This document shows, one piece after another, positions 21,001-29,639 of a stretch of DNA of 64,000 nt; position 1 is the stretch's first letter; every line of letters begins with the position of its first letter. The notes under the pieces are model-generated. The model searched no databases. It saw only the letters and a program-made list of their open reading frames with translations, and was not told the DNA's origin. The position numbers and the translations under genes were made by a program. Source of the DNA: Corbicula japonica (taxonomy: Eukaryota; Mollusca; Bivalvia; Venerida; Cyrenidae); contig JAZAYU010000123.1 in assembly GCA_038501625.1 (NCBI GenBank), positions 806,001 to 870,000 on the forward strand, written 5' to 3'.

Positions 21001-22710
21001 ATTCAAACTTCATACACTGACAGAGCACATTGGTAGGTATTGCAGTGTGCAAGAACTTTAACTCTACCATGCCTATTTTTAGAGTTATTCCCCTTTATCA
21101 GAATTACTTGATTAATTTTGTCCGGAGCATAACTCCAAAACTTCTTGAGGGATTTTATTCAAACTTCATACACTGACAGAGCACATTGTTAGGTAGTGCA
21201 GTGTGCAAAAACAATAACTCTACCTTCCCTTTTTTTAGAGTAATTCCTCTTTATCATATTTTCTTGATTAATTTTGTCCGGAGCATAACTCCAAAACTAC
21301 TTGAGGGATTTTATTCAAACTTCTTACACTGACAGAGCAGATTGGTAGGTAGTGCAGTGTACAAGAACAATAACTCTACCATGCCTATTTTTAGAGTTAT
21401 TCCCCTTTATCAGAATTACTTGATAAATTTTGTCCGGAGCATAACTCCAAAACTACTTGAGGGATTTTATTCAAACTTCATACACTGACAGAGCACATTG
21501 GTAGGTAGTGCAATGCGCAAGAACAATAACTCTACCTTGCCTATTTTTAGAGTTATTCCTCTTTATCATATTTACTTGATTAATTTTGTCCGGAGCATAA
21601 CTCCAAAACTACTTGAGGGATTTTATTCAAATTTCATATACTGACAGAGCACATTGGTAGGTAGTGCAGTGTGCAAGTCCAATAACTCTACCTTGCCTAT
21701 TTTTTAGAGTTATTCCCCTTTATCAGATTTAATTGATAATTTTGTCTGTAGCTTATCTCCAAAACTTAAAAGGATTTCCTCTCCAGGTAAATTATACGAA
21801 AGTACAACCTTTAGGTAACTTTTCCGGCAGGGGGATTAACCATGTGTAACATGGCTCTTGTACATATTTAAGATTTGTTTTATTTTATTGCAAGCTAACT
21901 GTTACACTATTTCAGGAGAAGGTAACGCAGGCTATGAAATCCTGAAGAATCTCTCTAGTGTACCTAGATTTAGCACTGTATCCATGTTTATGTCAGCAAA
22001 TGAGAAATCAGGTAATAACTGCGACCCAGTGGTTTTTTAAATGTCAGTTAGAAACATTAGCCATGCACATGTCATTACAGTCCAACCTGTGCTTAACACC
22101 ACATGTACACAAAGACCGCCACATTTTATTTGTCACACTGACTAATTGAAATAACATATTTGCCTATGAACACAGACTTCAAAGACTATTTTGGGGATTT
22201 TCACTGAGTGGTCTTTGAAGATGAGTTTGACTGTAATGCCAACTAGGGCTTGTATTATGAACTTTGTCTGCAACTTTCTGTTAAGTACATATAACAGAGG
22301 GGTAATTAACATTAGATGTTCCTTTCAACTCACTTCATTATGTTTCAATGAGTTAAATTAAATGGTAAGTTTCATTTAACATCTTCTTTTAATCTGTAGT
22401 TTTTCTCTCTTTGGGGAAATATTTTTAATTAGCACTTAAACTCAGTAAAATATTCAAGTGGAAAGGCTGTTAGGATGAGGCCCTTTATAATTTAAGTCTT
22501 AAAAAAAAACCTTTGAGTTAGCTGTTTGACAAACTTTACAGTGTACAAATCAACAAAAACAAAACTTGATGTTCACTAAAGATACTTTCTTTACATTTTT
22601 TTCTTATTTTTGCAGAAGTGAAGTCAGTGTTGGACAAGTTGGGAACTTTGCCATCTAAATCGTATAGTGCTGGAGATATACACAAGTTGAGAAAGGCTTA
22701 CGGTGTGTGA
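2403..22710 (+). CDS. SPAG1: SPAG1 orthologue (sperm-associated antigen 1, TPR co-chaperone), 5' incomplete, 20 exons in window
   Basis: SPAG1 is a cytosolic HSP70/HSP90 co-chaperone needed for preassembly of axonemal dynein arms, working with RUVBL1/2 and PIH proteins. Exons: 2403-2487, 3420-3545, 4965-5035, 5902-6017, 6634-6692, 6983-7082, 7543-7620, 8402-8508, 9079-9886, 10411-10582, 11069-11149, 14132-14456, 14904-15011, 15970-16059, 16650-16763, 18448-18589, 19097-19435, 20060-20134, 21916-22011, 22616-22710. All junctions are GT-AG and phases agree throughout, giving 1061 residues in the window. Order: conserved N-terminal motif ending REYRDWDKIDVEKE, TPR cluster 1, long acidic Ser/Asp/Glu-rich linker, TPR cluster 2, TPR cluster 3, charged coiled coil, RPAP3-type C-terminal domain, stop TGA at 22708. 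The human protein has the same order and is about 926 aa; the longer length here is mostly linker. The first ~80 residues and start codon must lie upstream of the window. The acceptor at 18446-18447 is AAG rather than CAG but phase and homology support it. Confidence 0.95.
5643..5875 (+). repeat. Double-palindrome TTAA MITE, copy a
   Basis: Diverged copy with terminal ACTCTTTACTCCATATATA and GGAAATGGTTAA ends and two GATCAG...CTGATC dyads. Its right end lies only ~26 bp before the exon starting at 5902. Confidence 0.7.
6048..6296 (+). repeat. Double-palindrome TTAA MITE, copy b
   Basis: Old copy: TAACACTTTACTCTATATA at the left and CCCATAGAGTAAAGTAA at the right are inverted relative to each other; the interior keeps ATCTGGATC and GTGTAGATCC blocks. 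Confidence 0.65.
7655..7834 (+). repeat. Double-palindrome MITE, copy c (left-truncated)
   Basis: Contains the GCGAACAGTGCAGAT block, CCAGCTGATCTGGAT and the right end ATGGAGGAAAGGATTAA. The left TIR is missing or unrecognisable. Confidence 0.6.
8085..8292 (+). repeat. Double-palindrome MITE, copy d
   Basis: Left ACACCTTTATTGTGTGGGC, first palindrome with CAGATCAGCCGGCACATC, second dyad shortened, right end ATGGAGGAAAGGGTTAA. Confidence 0.7.
8582..8822 (+). repeat. Double-palindrome MITE, copy e
   Basis: Left CTAACTCTTTACATCG, two GATC-rich dyads, right GGAGTTAACGGTTAA. Confidence 0.65.
9079..9886 (+). other. SPAG1: SPAG1 large exon: acidic low-complexity linker leading into TPR cluster 2
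   Basis: The 808 bp exon encodes a ~230-residue Asp/Glu/Ser/Asn-rich, probably disordered linker followed by the first helix of TPR cluster 2. Two copies of a basic-then-acidic motif occur: GTRMVIEDVDGEEE (9127-9168) and SRRMKIEEVDSDSDNEEE (9283-9336). A third copy lies at 18548-18589. The runs of DSDSD, DSESSSETD and similar are potential CK2 sites. The exon ends in phase 1 at the GT of 9887. Confidence 0.85.
9787..11149 (+). other. SPAG1: SPAG1 TPR cluster 2, one clamp residue altered
   Basis: The end of exon 9079-9886 plus exons 10411-10582 and 11069-11149 form the middle TPR cluster. Asn in YSNRAACH and Lys/Arg in VKSLLRRAVAY are kept, but the usual G-N of the first helix is A-T in KDDATTLFRSG (ACC codon 9811-9813). 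The clamp Asn is therefore replaced by Thr, which should weaken binding of a C-terminal EEVD carboxylate. Confidence 0.8.
10017..10246 (+). repeat. Double-palindrome MITE, copy f (best first palindrome)
   Basis: Positions 10055-10120 form a nearly perfect 66 bp palindrome starting GCGAACAGTTTAGATCC and ending GGATCTAAACTGTTCGC; only a few central positions mismatch. The second dyad at about 10152-10205 (GCGACCAGT ... ACTGGTCGC) has lost part of its centre. Ends CTAACCCTCTCCTCC and GGAGGAAAGTTTTAA. Confidence 0.75.
11408..13444 (+). mobile_element. TA-flanked non-autonomous transposon (mariner/Tc1-like), interrupted
   Basis: Left end TA then CTGAACAAAAATAAAAAG; right end is the inverted CTTTTTATTTTTGTTGAG then TA. 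The left TIR is split by the inner insertion at 11432 and resumes as TATCCACTTTTT at 12904; the right TIR has AAAAGTGGATAC at 13416. Joined by eye the two ends match over about 30 bp with one or two mismatches. TA target duplication suggests a Tc1/mariner-superfamily MITE-like element. No transposase frame is visible. Confidence 0.7.
11432..12903 (+). mobile_element. Inner 1472 bp element with CCAGTCTTCGCG inverted ends
   Basis: Starts CCAGTCTTCGCG and ends CGCGAAGACTGG, flanked by TATC on both sides (11428-11431 and 12904-12907), a 4 bp duplication. Subterminal sequences are rich in CCAGACCG and GCCGGAC motifs. The middle (12000-12720) holds no convincing coding frame. Superfamily is not determined. 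Confidence 0.65.
15105..15200 (+). repeat. MITE remnant, copy g
   Basis: Only ATCCAGATCAGCCTGCACATC and a partial GATCAGGAT arm remain, directly after exon 14904-15011. Confidence 0.45.
15667..15914 (+). repeat. Double-palindrome MITE, copy h (near full length)
   Basis: ATAACCCTTTCCTCCATAG at the left is inverted at the right as TATATGGTGGAAAGGGTTAA. Both dyads are present (GCGAACAGTGTAGATCC ... GCACTGTTTGC and GTGACCAGTGCAGATCC ... ACTGGTTGCAC). It lies 55 bp before exon 15970. Confidence 0.75.
17046..17104 (+). repeat. Poly-C/poly-A simple tract
   Basis: A run of C, then a run of A, then CAACAACAA-type triplets. Low complexity within an intron; possible A-rich tail of an old insertion. 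Confidence 0.7.
17340..18033 (+). mobile_element. Nested 694 bp DNA element with CAGGGTTCCCA termini
   Basis: Begins CAGGGTTCCCATGGG and ends GTGGGAACCCTG, an inverted repeat. It is flanked on both sides by CAAACA (17334-17339 and 18034-18039), which is a direct duplication of the host MITE sequence. Such CAGGGTTCCCA ends with GGTCCTGGAAAGTCCTGG subterminal repeats resemble hAT-like non-autonomous elements, though hAT normally duplicates 8 bp and only 6 bp is visible here. It carries a 113-codon ORF. Confidence 0.75.
17661..18002 (+). CDS. 113-aa ORF inside the nested element, leucine-rich, unknown function
   Basis: Open frame from ATG at 17661 to TGA at 18000-18002, wholly within the transposon. 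The product is Leu/Ile/Asn-rich with LRR-like spacing (LKLNDWPYIIDLL, LIQLELF, LNHLKQIYMS, LPNLEVFEFENV) and has no signal peptide or membrane segment. It could be a captured fragment of an LRR gene or a remnant of element-encoded protein; I do not recognise a specific family. Expression is not shown by the sequence. Confidence 0.3.
   Translation: MNPITLRNRDIVKKFDVKKLKLNDWPYIIDLLNQPNSLIQLELFIMEDCTSILNKAEEVIQALCNLNHLKQIYMSSTFLRPSQVNYIASHLPNLEVFEFENVLESSDKVLENS
18448..18589 (+). other. SPAG1: SPAG1 charged coiled-coil exon with third RM.IQEVD motif
   Basis: The exon encodes a Lys/Glu-rich helix (ELESMKKNLSDMKNKKEEL) and ends in KRMVIQEVDSEDE, the third repeat of the basic-acidic motif. A closely similar motif occurs in vertebrate SPAG1. 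DSED resembles the acidic phosphoserine peptides recognised by PIH N-terminal domains (family knowledge; binding here is inferred). Confidence 0.8.
18940..19060 (+). repeat. MITE remnant, copy j
   Basis: Partial dyad blocks (AACAGTGTACATCCTGAG, GCTGATCTGGGTCTACAC) shortly before exon 19097. Confidence 0.5.
19097..22710 (+). other. SPAG1: SPAG1 C-terminal RPAP3_C domain exons
   Basis: Exons 19097-19435, 20060-20134, 21916-22011 and 22616-22710. After a Lys/Ser/Pro-rich spacer the sequence ATPYEFISAWNALKKSE begins an RPAP3-type helical domain, continuing through ISNKLDGAMLRVI, GYEILKNLSSVPRFSTVSMF and ending SAGDIHKLRKAYGV. In RPAP3 and SPAG1 this domain contacts the RUVBL1/2 ring. The intron between 20134 and 21916 holds a complete tandem-repeat transposable element. 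Confidence 0.88.
20265..21861 (+). mobile_element. Tandem-repeat element with terminal hairpins inside SPAG1 intron
   Basis: Left end is a hairpin: TATCCCCCCGCC AAA GGCGAAGGGGATA (20268-20297 region), followed by CCGTGCGTCCGTCCG. Nine units of ~157 bp follow, each starting TTTTGTCCGGAGCATAA and containing CTTCATACACTGACAGAGC, AATAACTCTACC and GAGTTATTCC; a degenerate tenth ends near 21780. The right end has CCGGCAGGGGGATT, inverse of the left GC block, then hairpin CCATG TGTAA CATGG and CTCTTGT (21840-21861). The units are highly alike, suggesting recent expansion or homogenisation. Non-autonomous; possibly a rolling-circle type. Confidence 0.65.
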
Positions 22711-22899
22711 TATAGAAACATCAAGGCGTGAAATATGAACAACCTACTAAAATCGGACCTCGAATTGTTACACTTCAAATACCTGCTGTGATTTTTGTTT
22801 TAGGAATTTTTTTTCATTTCCCTCAAGCAAGAGTTACTTCCCTTACATTTAATAAGGTGAATTATTAATGATCTGTTAAATTTTTGAATGGATTGCAAT

Positions 22900-22905
22900 A
22901 ATAAA
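22900..22905 (+). promoter_or_regulatory. Poly(A) signal of SPAG1
   Basis: AATAAA lies 190 bp after the SPAG1 stop in AT-rich 3' UTR-like sequence. It is the first canonical hexamer downstream of the stop. Confidence 0.6.
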
Positions 22906-23442
22906 TAATTAAAAACTTTAAGACTCATCATCAAACAGTTGTTCTTCTGTAATTGCACTTTTAAGTTATTTGTGTATAAGAGTCCATAACAAAGGAGACA
23001 ACTCCTTACCTAGAAGCATGGTTGTAGTAGACAGATTTTATTCCCTGGTTATGAAAAGCAAGAAAACATACTTGTTTAAATTATTTTAGATGCAGAAAAA
23101 AAATCAAAATATAAACGGCTTTTTGTCTTGCTTCAGAACTGTGTCACAGCAACATGTTTTTTTACAATCATTATGCTAAACATAATTTAATTGCTTGATA
23201 TGGTTTTCTTTGAAAACAATCAGCCATGCTGTTTTATCACTTTTGGAATAAGTGTTTGTTAAGATTTCAAAAGTTGAATCATGGTCCTTGGACCAGAGTG
23301 GTTTATGGTGTTCACTTTGTGCTGCAGCTCTCATAGATTGTGATTTCTATAGTTAAATGTTGGCATTTATATTACCATTGTGTTAACATCAGCCACAATG
23401 TAAAAATCTGTCTGTCAGTATTTTGCATGCTTTGATAACCCA

Positions 23443-25020
23443 TTAAGGAAGTCTTCCCCTAATGTGAAAAATTTCATACTAACTAAAACTTGCAATATTT
23501 GTGATGTATTTGCTTTATCTAATTTAAATACACATTTAAACAATTTTTTACCGTGTGCGTTTTGCATTTTTACATTTTTTAATTCCCCGACTTCTCTTTT
23601 TGTGTATGGGAAAAAATACAACGGTACATGATTTCAAAAAAGTTTATTTTTTGTAGTTTTTGGACAAATTTCTATGCAAAAAAGCATTATTTCACTGCAG
23701 ATATAATTGTTCTTAATATAAAAGTTCATATTATGAGTGATTTTAATAAAATAGCTATTATATCGGTGAAAACTTCAGTGGCAGTATACAGGAATTCCTT
23801 TAAATTCTCGAAAAACCAAAATTGCCGAAGTCACTATAGCCTATTTTTTTCAAACAATTGAAGTAGGTACATCAATAAACATTACATAAATATCATCTAT
23901 AATCATAACTGAGTAACATATAACAATTTGAAATATTTTTACCACAGTTAACTTTAGAAATTAAGATTTGAAAATGACTATCCACTGTTTTGAGATATGA
24001 CCAGAGAGCAAAAAAGACATTATATAAAATGAAATTTTATCATTTTCCTAAACATTACTACATCTGAAAGATGGTTATTTTAATAGATGAATATACTATA
24101 ACACTGCAGTGATGTCTGCAATTATTTAAGTACTGTTCATCATAACACAGAGCAAAAGATTGCAGATTTAATGAGAGTTCAAAGTACCTTGTGAAACGGA
24201 AAACACAGTCCTACCCCTTTATTTAATTTCTAATTAAGATATTTTCAACATAGAATGTTTTTCACATAGCTTGTAGGGTCCTATTTAATATGCAAAAAGA
24301 ATTTTGAAGATATATTTTAAAATAAAGAAATTAAAGGGTAGGACCGTGTTTTCCGTTTCCGACTAAATTTTAGTCAAAAAACGGCCCATATTTAAGACAA
24401 AATTTATTTATCTTCTAGTTGAAAAATTTTCAAAATAAATGATTCTATTATAGCCACGAATGTTATCTTTAAGATGCAAAAAGAATTTTGAAGATATCTT
24501 AGGAAATCAAAAAGTTAATGGGAGAACGGTGTTTTCCTTTTTGGGCCATACTTTATTTTAAGACGGGGCGGTGTTTTAAACCTGTCCGTATTTGAAACTC
24601 GAATTTTTACAGGCATCTCCGTCGCACATATATACGTTGGCGTAGTTGTGTTCTGTAAATAACGCTCTACTCGGTTGTTTCCGTATTGTTTGACGCTTAC
24701 GAGCATTAAATCTCACTCGAAAATCACGTTCTACCTGCATTATGTTTTGTACTTTCGGTTTTCAAGCAGAGAATTCCCAAACGTCACATGACCAGAGCTT
24801 GGGTTTTTAAAAAATTATTTTCTTAATAAACATGATAAATGTTGAAATGTTTGTCCTGTATAACATATTTTGAACCACTTTAACTTTTAACCTAAACATT
24901 AACAATTTATTTTGGGTTATTTGGTAAAATTACATTTTTCACCAAACAAAAACGATAACTACGGCCGCGACCGAAGTGTGGCGTTATCGACCGAAGCTCA
25001 TTAGGGGAAGCCTTCCTTAA
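23443..25020 (+). mobile_element. TTAA-flanked 1.6 kb non-autonomous DNA transposon
   Basis: Left TTAAGGAAGTCTTCCCCTAA and right TTAGGGGAAGCCTTCCTTAA are inverted with one mismatch, and both outer ends are TTAA, the target of piggyBac-type elements. Nothing convincing is encoded inside. It sits about 700 bp downstream of the SPAG1 stop. Confidence 0.7.
24193..24359 (+). repeat. Internal inverted repeat of the TTAA element
   Basis: GAAACGGAAAACACAGTCC at the left is inverted as GGACCGTGTTTTCCGTTTC at the right, with ~33 bp arms and ~100 bp between. A partial third copy of GAGAACGGTGTTTTCC occurs at 24522-24538. Confidence 0.65.
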
Positions 25021-25069
25021 TAAATAAATCAAACAATGATGTCTATCCACTTTGAATACTGATTATTTT

Positions 25070-25330
25070 TTAACCCGTTACTCCACATATGCAGGTTTTA
25101 TTGCATATGCAACCAGTGATAAAGCTTTGCATTCCGATCTGGATCTACACATATGCAGGTTTTATTGCATATGCAACCAGTGATAAAGCTTTGCATTCCG
25201 ATCTGGATCTACATTGGTCAGTTCTTGGTCAGAAATAACCGTACAGTTCTAAAAGCCAACAGTATAGAGCCTAATCAGACCACACAAATGTGCCAGCTGA
25301 TCTGATGGTATTAATGGAGTAATGGGTTAA
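25070..25330 (+). repeat. Double-palindrome MITE, copy k, perfect TTAA ends
   Basis: TTAACCCGTTACTCCA at 25070 and TGGAGTAATGGGTTAA at 25315-25330 are exact inverted repeats, giving the clearest view of the family's ends and TTAA target site. A 64 bp segment is exactly duplicated in tandem (25085-25148 and 25149-25212). Confidence 0.8.
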
Positions 25331-25377
25331 TAAGAAAGTTATATAATAAGTCAGCAGTACAGTCATTTCATCCAGCA

Positions 25378-25564
25378 AGCCAGGATGCGTGACCAGTGTA
25401 GATCCAGATCAGCCAGCACAATCATGCATTTTGATCAGAAATAACCTAACAGATCAAAAAGCGAACAGTTTAGATCCTAATCAGATGGCACAGATGTGCC
25501 GGCTGATCTGGATCTAAACTGTTCGCTCATGCAAAAAAGGTGTATCTATGGAGGAAAGGGTTAA
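25378..25564 (+). repeat. Double-palindrome MITE, copy l
   Basis: The second dyad at 25461-25526 is a nearly perfect 66 bp palindrome (GCGAACAGTTTAGATCC ... GGATCTAAACTGTTCGC). Right end ATGGAGGAAAGGGTTAA. Confidence 0.75.
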
Positions 25565-26649
25565 AATATTCAATGATTTTATCTGTCTTGTAAGCAATAA
25601 TTGGATCATGTTTGAGTTTTTATTATTGAATAGCAATCTTCTTGTTGGTGCATAATAAGTCGTGTAACAGAACTGCATAATTTATATTAATTTATAAATA
25701 TAAATACAATGTATAAAGAATTTCTAAATATTGAAATTACTTGAACAAATATCAAGCTGAAAAGGTGAGAAAGTGGAGGAGAAGACCACCCTGTTTATGT
25801 TATAAATGTAGTCTTATAATTCAACCATGATTGAATTTAGTTGCTATGTTATATTGTCAATCTTGTAACATTTTCCAACTTTCTGTCGTGATTTTAAAAG
25901 TTTCTTAACCTTTAACCTGCAATTTCTATGTTATGTTGCTTTTTATTTACATGGGACCCACATCCTAAAAAAAATTAGGCTGATATTTGGAAGATTTTGA
26001 CTGAAAACTTTTGTAGGAAGTACATTGTAATTTGATAAAATTTTTCAGTTTTCTTTGTTGGAAAATAAATTTAAATGTGCTAAAGTAAAATATCTGCTGT
26101 TCAACTCTTCGAAACAACGGTCACAGATCTTGAAATATAGCTTGAAACCAGTCTCAAAACTCAAGGGTCCTAGATCATAAAACTAAGATTTGATACCAGT
26201 CTCAAATCTCAAGCATCTGATTGGCTGGTCTCCAGATTTAGTTTTATGATCTTGGGAACTGATTGTGATTGTCAGTTTGGAGACTAGACCATATTACAAC
26301 CAGTCAGCCATAAGAGACTGATGTCGAGTCAGTGTTGTGAACTGGAGGATTATTCAAGGTTGTTTATGATCTCAAATCTTGTCAGATACAGATTTTAGTT
26401 TATGTTAATGTATAATCAATGCTTTGTAATGTTAATTATTAATCTTTTGCTTGGCTATTTTCACTGCTCATTTATCTGTATGTACTACTAAATTATACCT
26501 AATCTTTTTATTGCTTTGTTTTGGATGTGGATTCAACATCATAAGTGACTTTCATCTCAGTCTAATATTTATGTCAACATTAGTTCAGGGATTGTTCGAG
26601 ACACAAGTCAATCCACCAGTCTTGGGTAGTTTCCTTGACAGGTACTGCA

Positions 26650-26883
26650 TTTCTTCCTTATATACGCATTTTGACGCATGTGCGACCAGTGTTAACCCAG
26701 ATCACCAGCACATCCATGCCATTTGATCAGGTTCTGCACTGGTTGCATTTTGGTCAGAAATAATATTATGAACCAAAAAGCGAACAGTTTAAATTTTGAT
26801 AAGAAGGCACAGATGTGCCAGCTGATCTGGATCTAAATTGTTCACCCGCGCAATAAAGGTCTATCTGTGGAAGAAAGGGTTAA
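26650..26883 (+). repeat. Double-palindrome MITE, copy m
   Basis: Left TTCTTCCTTATATACGC, dyads GTGCGACCAGTGTTAACCC and GCGAACAGTTTAAATTTTG, right GGAAGAAAGGGTTAA. Confidence 0.7.
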
Positions 26884-27246
26884 ACCCATATTGAGGGGCC
26901 TTCCAGTAACAAATAAGCAGTTTTACCATAAGAACATGGAGGCTCATGTACTAAGCAGATTTTTCAGCAGAACACTCTACTGATCCCCTATCCTGTTCAC
27001 TTCCTATGCCCAGATTTATGTCTATGGTCATCATTTACCTGAGTGGTGGAAAATAACAGAATGACCATGGATAGTTTTCCACAATGAAGCAATAAAAATA
27101 TTAAGATTAAGTTTATAAGATTTGAGAAATATGGCAAGTTAAATTATAATTGTTTAAATGTGTTCTATTTAATAGAAATAAAGTAACGCAAATATCAGTG
27201 AAGAATAAAACAATAAAGTGACACCTGTCCGTTATATTTCGTTTTT

Positions 27247-28716
27247 AGCTCGACTATTCGAAGAATAGGGGAGCTATCCTACTCGCCCCGGTGTCGGCGT
27301 CGGCGTCCGTTAAACAAAAAATGCACTTTGGTCCATTACTTGAAAACTACTTATGATATCAACTTGAAACTTGGAATATATATTCACCATCAAATTCTAC
27401 ATCATTACCAACAACACCCATAACTCTGCTACAAATATTTTTCAAGTTATGTCCCTTTTTCACTTAAATTTTGCGTTAAGGAAAATATGCACTTTGGTCC
27501 ATAACTTATAAACTACTTGAGATATCAACTTGAAACTTGGAATATATATTCACCATCAAATTCTACATCATTACCAACAAGACCCATAACTCTGCTGTCA
27601 ATATATTTCAAGTTATGCCCCTTTTTTCTTATATTTTGTGTTAAGCAAAATATGCATTTTGCCCCTAACTTTAAAACTACTTGAGATATTGCCTTGAAAC
27701 TTGAAATATATTTTCACCATCAAAATCTACATCATAACCAACAAGACCCATAACCCTCCTTCCAATATTTTTCAAATTATACCCCTTTTTCACTTACATT
27801 TTGTGTTAAAAAAATATACAGTTGGCCCTTAACTTCGTTATGAATGGAGGGATTTCAAAATAACTTGGCACAAATGTTCACCATGACAAGGTGGTGTGTC
27901 GCGTACAATACTCATGCCTGTAGGTCCAAGGTCAAGGTCACTGTTACTAAAAATAGAATTTTCTTGCAAAATCGTGTCCGCTCTGTAATTTTGTTATTTC
28001 TTATTGGATTTTTAAATAACTTGATATAATTGTTCACCATATCAAGACGGTGTGTCACGTACATGCCCAAGCCTGTAGGTCAATGGTCAAGGTCACTGTT
28101 ACTAAAAACAGAATTTTCTTGTCTAGGCTGTTACTTTGTTATGAATGGAGGGATTTCAAAATATCTTGGCACAAATGTTCACCATGACAAGGCGGTGTGT
28201 CCGCACAATACCCATGCCTGTAGATCCAAGGTCAAGGTCACTGTTACTAAAAATAGAATTTTCTTGTCCAGGCTGTAACTTTGTTATGAATGGAGGGATT
28301 TCAAAATAACTTGACACAAATGTTCACCATGACAGGGCGGTGTGTCAAGTACCATGCCCATGCCTGTAGGTCAAAGGTCATGGTCACTGTTACTAAAAAT
28401 AGAATTCTCTTGTCTGGGCTGTTACCTTGTTATAAATGAAGTGATTTCAAAATAACTGCACAAATGTTCACTATGACAAGGCAGTGTGTCCACACAATAC
28501 CCAAGCCTGAAGGTCCAAGGTCAAGGTCACTGTTACTAAAAATAGAATTTTCTTGTCCGGGCTTTAACTTCATTATAAATGGAGGGATTTCAAAAAACCT
28601 TGACACAAATGTTCACCATGACAGGGCGGTGTATCGCGTATTATTCCCATCATTGCACTTGAGTGTCTGAAAATGATGCATAGTGGGGCATCCGTGTCCC
28701 ATGGACACATTTCTAG
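27247..28716 (+). mobile_element. Helitron-like (HINE-type) element with two kinds of tandem repeat
   Basis: Left hairpin AGCTCGACTATTCGAAGAAT... (27247-27275) contains the perfect dyad CTATTC GAA GAATAG. A CGGCGTCGGCGTCCG head follows. Then three ~184 bp units (AACTTGAAACTTGGAATATA blocks, 27320-27800) and five to six ~147 bp units (ATGAATGGAGGGATTTCAAA, GGTCAAGGTCACTGTTACTA, 27840-28650). The tail ends with hairpin GTGTCC CAT GGACAC (28694-28708), ATTT, and CTAG (28713-28716) followed by T, as expected for a Helitron-type 3' end. No Rep/helicase is encoded. Confidence 0.7.
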
Positions 28717-28719
28717 TTT

Positions 28720-29132
28720 CACTTATATTTTCACTTAAGTGCACTTCATCGATAACTTTGCAAATACTTCAGGTATCAACTTCAAACTTCCATTATATTT
28801 TTATTTCAGTTCTTTTTCTGTTACATCACTGAAGTGATTGATATTTGACTAAAAGTAAATGTCTCTAATAAAAAATTACTAACAAGTTTTCTAACAAATT
28901 CAGAAATATTAAATTTTCATAGTTATTCCCCTATTAAGTTTAATATTTATGGTACATTTACGAATTATTTCTGTTATTTGAAATGAATTTCTCCCTTACC
29001 ATTCACTTGTTAATATTTTTCCTGATTGCACATGAATGTATGGCCATAGTTGTTATTGTTTTAATCTTCAAATTGCATTTGTTTCAAATGATTCGAATAG
29101 TTGAGCATGCTGTCTCCTCTGACAGCTCTTGT
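28720..29132 (+). mobile_element. Possible remnant ending in hairpin plus TCTTGT
   Basis: Degenerate blocks (AACTTTGCAAATACTTCAGG) resemble units of neighbouring tandem elements. The segment ends with GCTGTC TCCTCT GACAGC (29109-29126) and TCTTGT, the same hairpin-TCTTGT arrangement seen at 21840-21861. Confidence 0.35.
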
Positions 29133-29412
29133 TTTATGGCCCTTTCTAATAAGGGGTGGGGGTAGGCAGGGTTGGATGCAAGACTTTCAGAAAAGGTTTT
29201 TTTAGGACAGTGGTTACATGAAAATTACCAACTTTCTTGTTACCTGAAGAAAAGTCAAATAAACTGGAAATGTGTAGTGAATTATTTGAGTTTGTCTTTT
29301 TTTTTATTGATATTCAACTTTTTAGTTTGTCTCCATTACAATTAAATATTGATACTAAAAAGGTGGTTCAAGCAACTCCACTGAATCCCCTTCGGATATG
29401 CCCTTTGGCCTC

Positions 29413-29417
<5 letters not shown>

Positions 29418-29506
<89 letters not shown>
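29418..29506 (+). repeat. (TA)n microsatellite
   Basis: About 44 uninterrupted TA dinucleotides. The Tyr-Ile reading frames on both strands are artefacts of this tract. Confidence 0.97.
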
Positions 29507-29508
<2 letters not shown>

Positions 29509-29639
29509 ATCCTTACCTTGTATGAACAATAACTTGAGATTAGTTTGGTTTGAGCTGTTCTCACCAAACTTGATATGGAGGTAGCCTGTTACGAGACCTT
29601 GCCTGGGATTGTATTTGGGAATCACTGGGATCAAGGCAG

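Noticed and set aside
29237..29634. Frames on both strands with long Tyr-Ile runs
   Set aside because: Direct translation of the (TA)n microsatellite.
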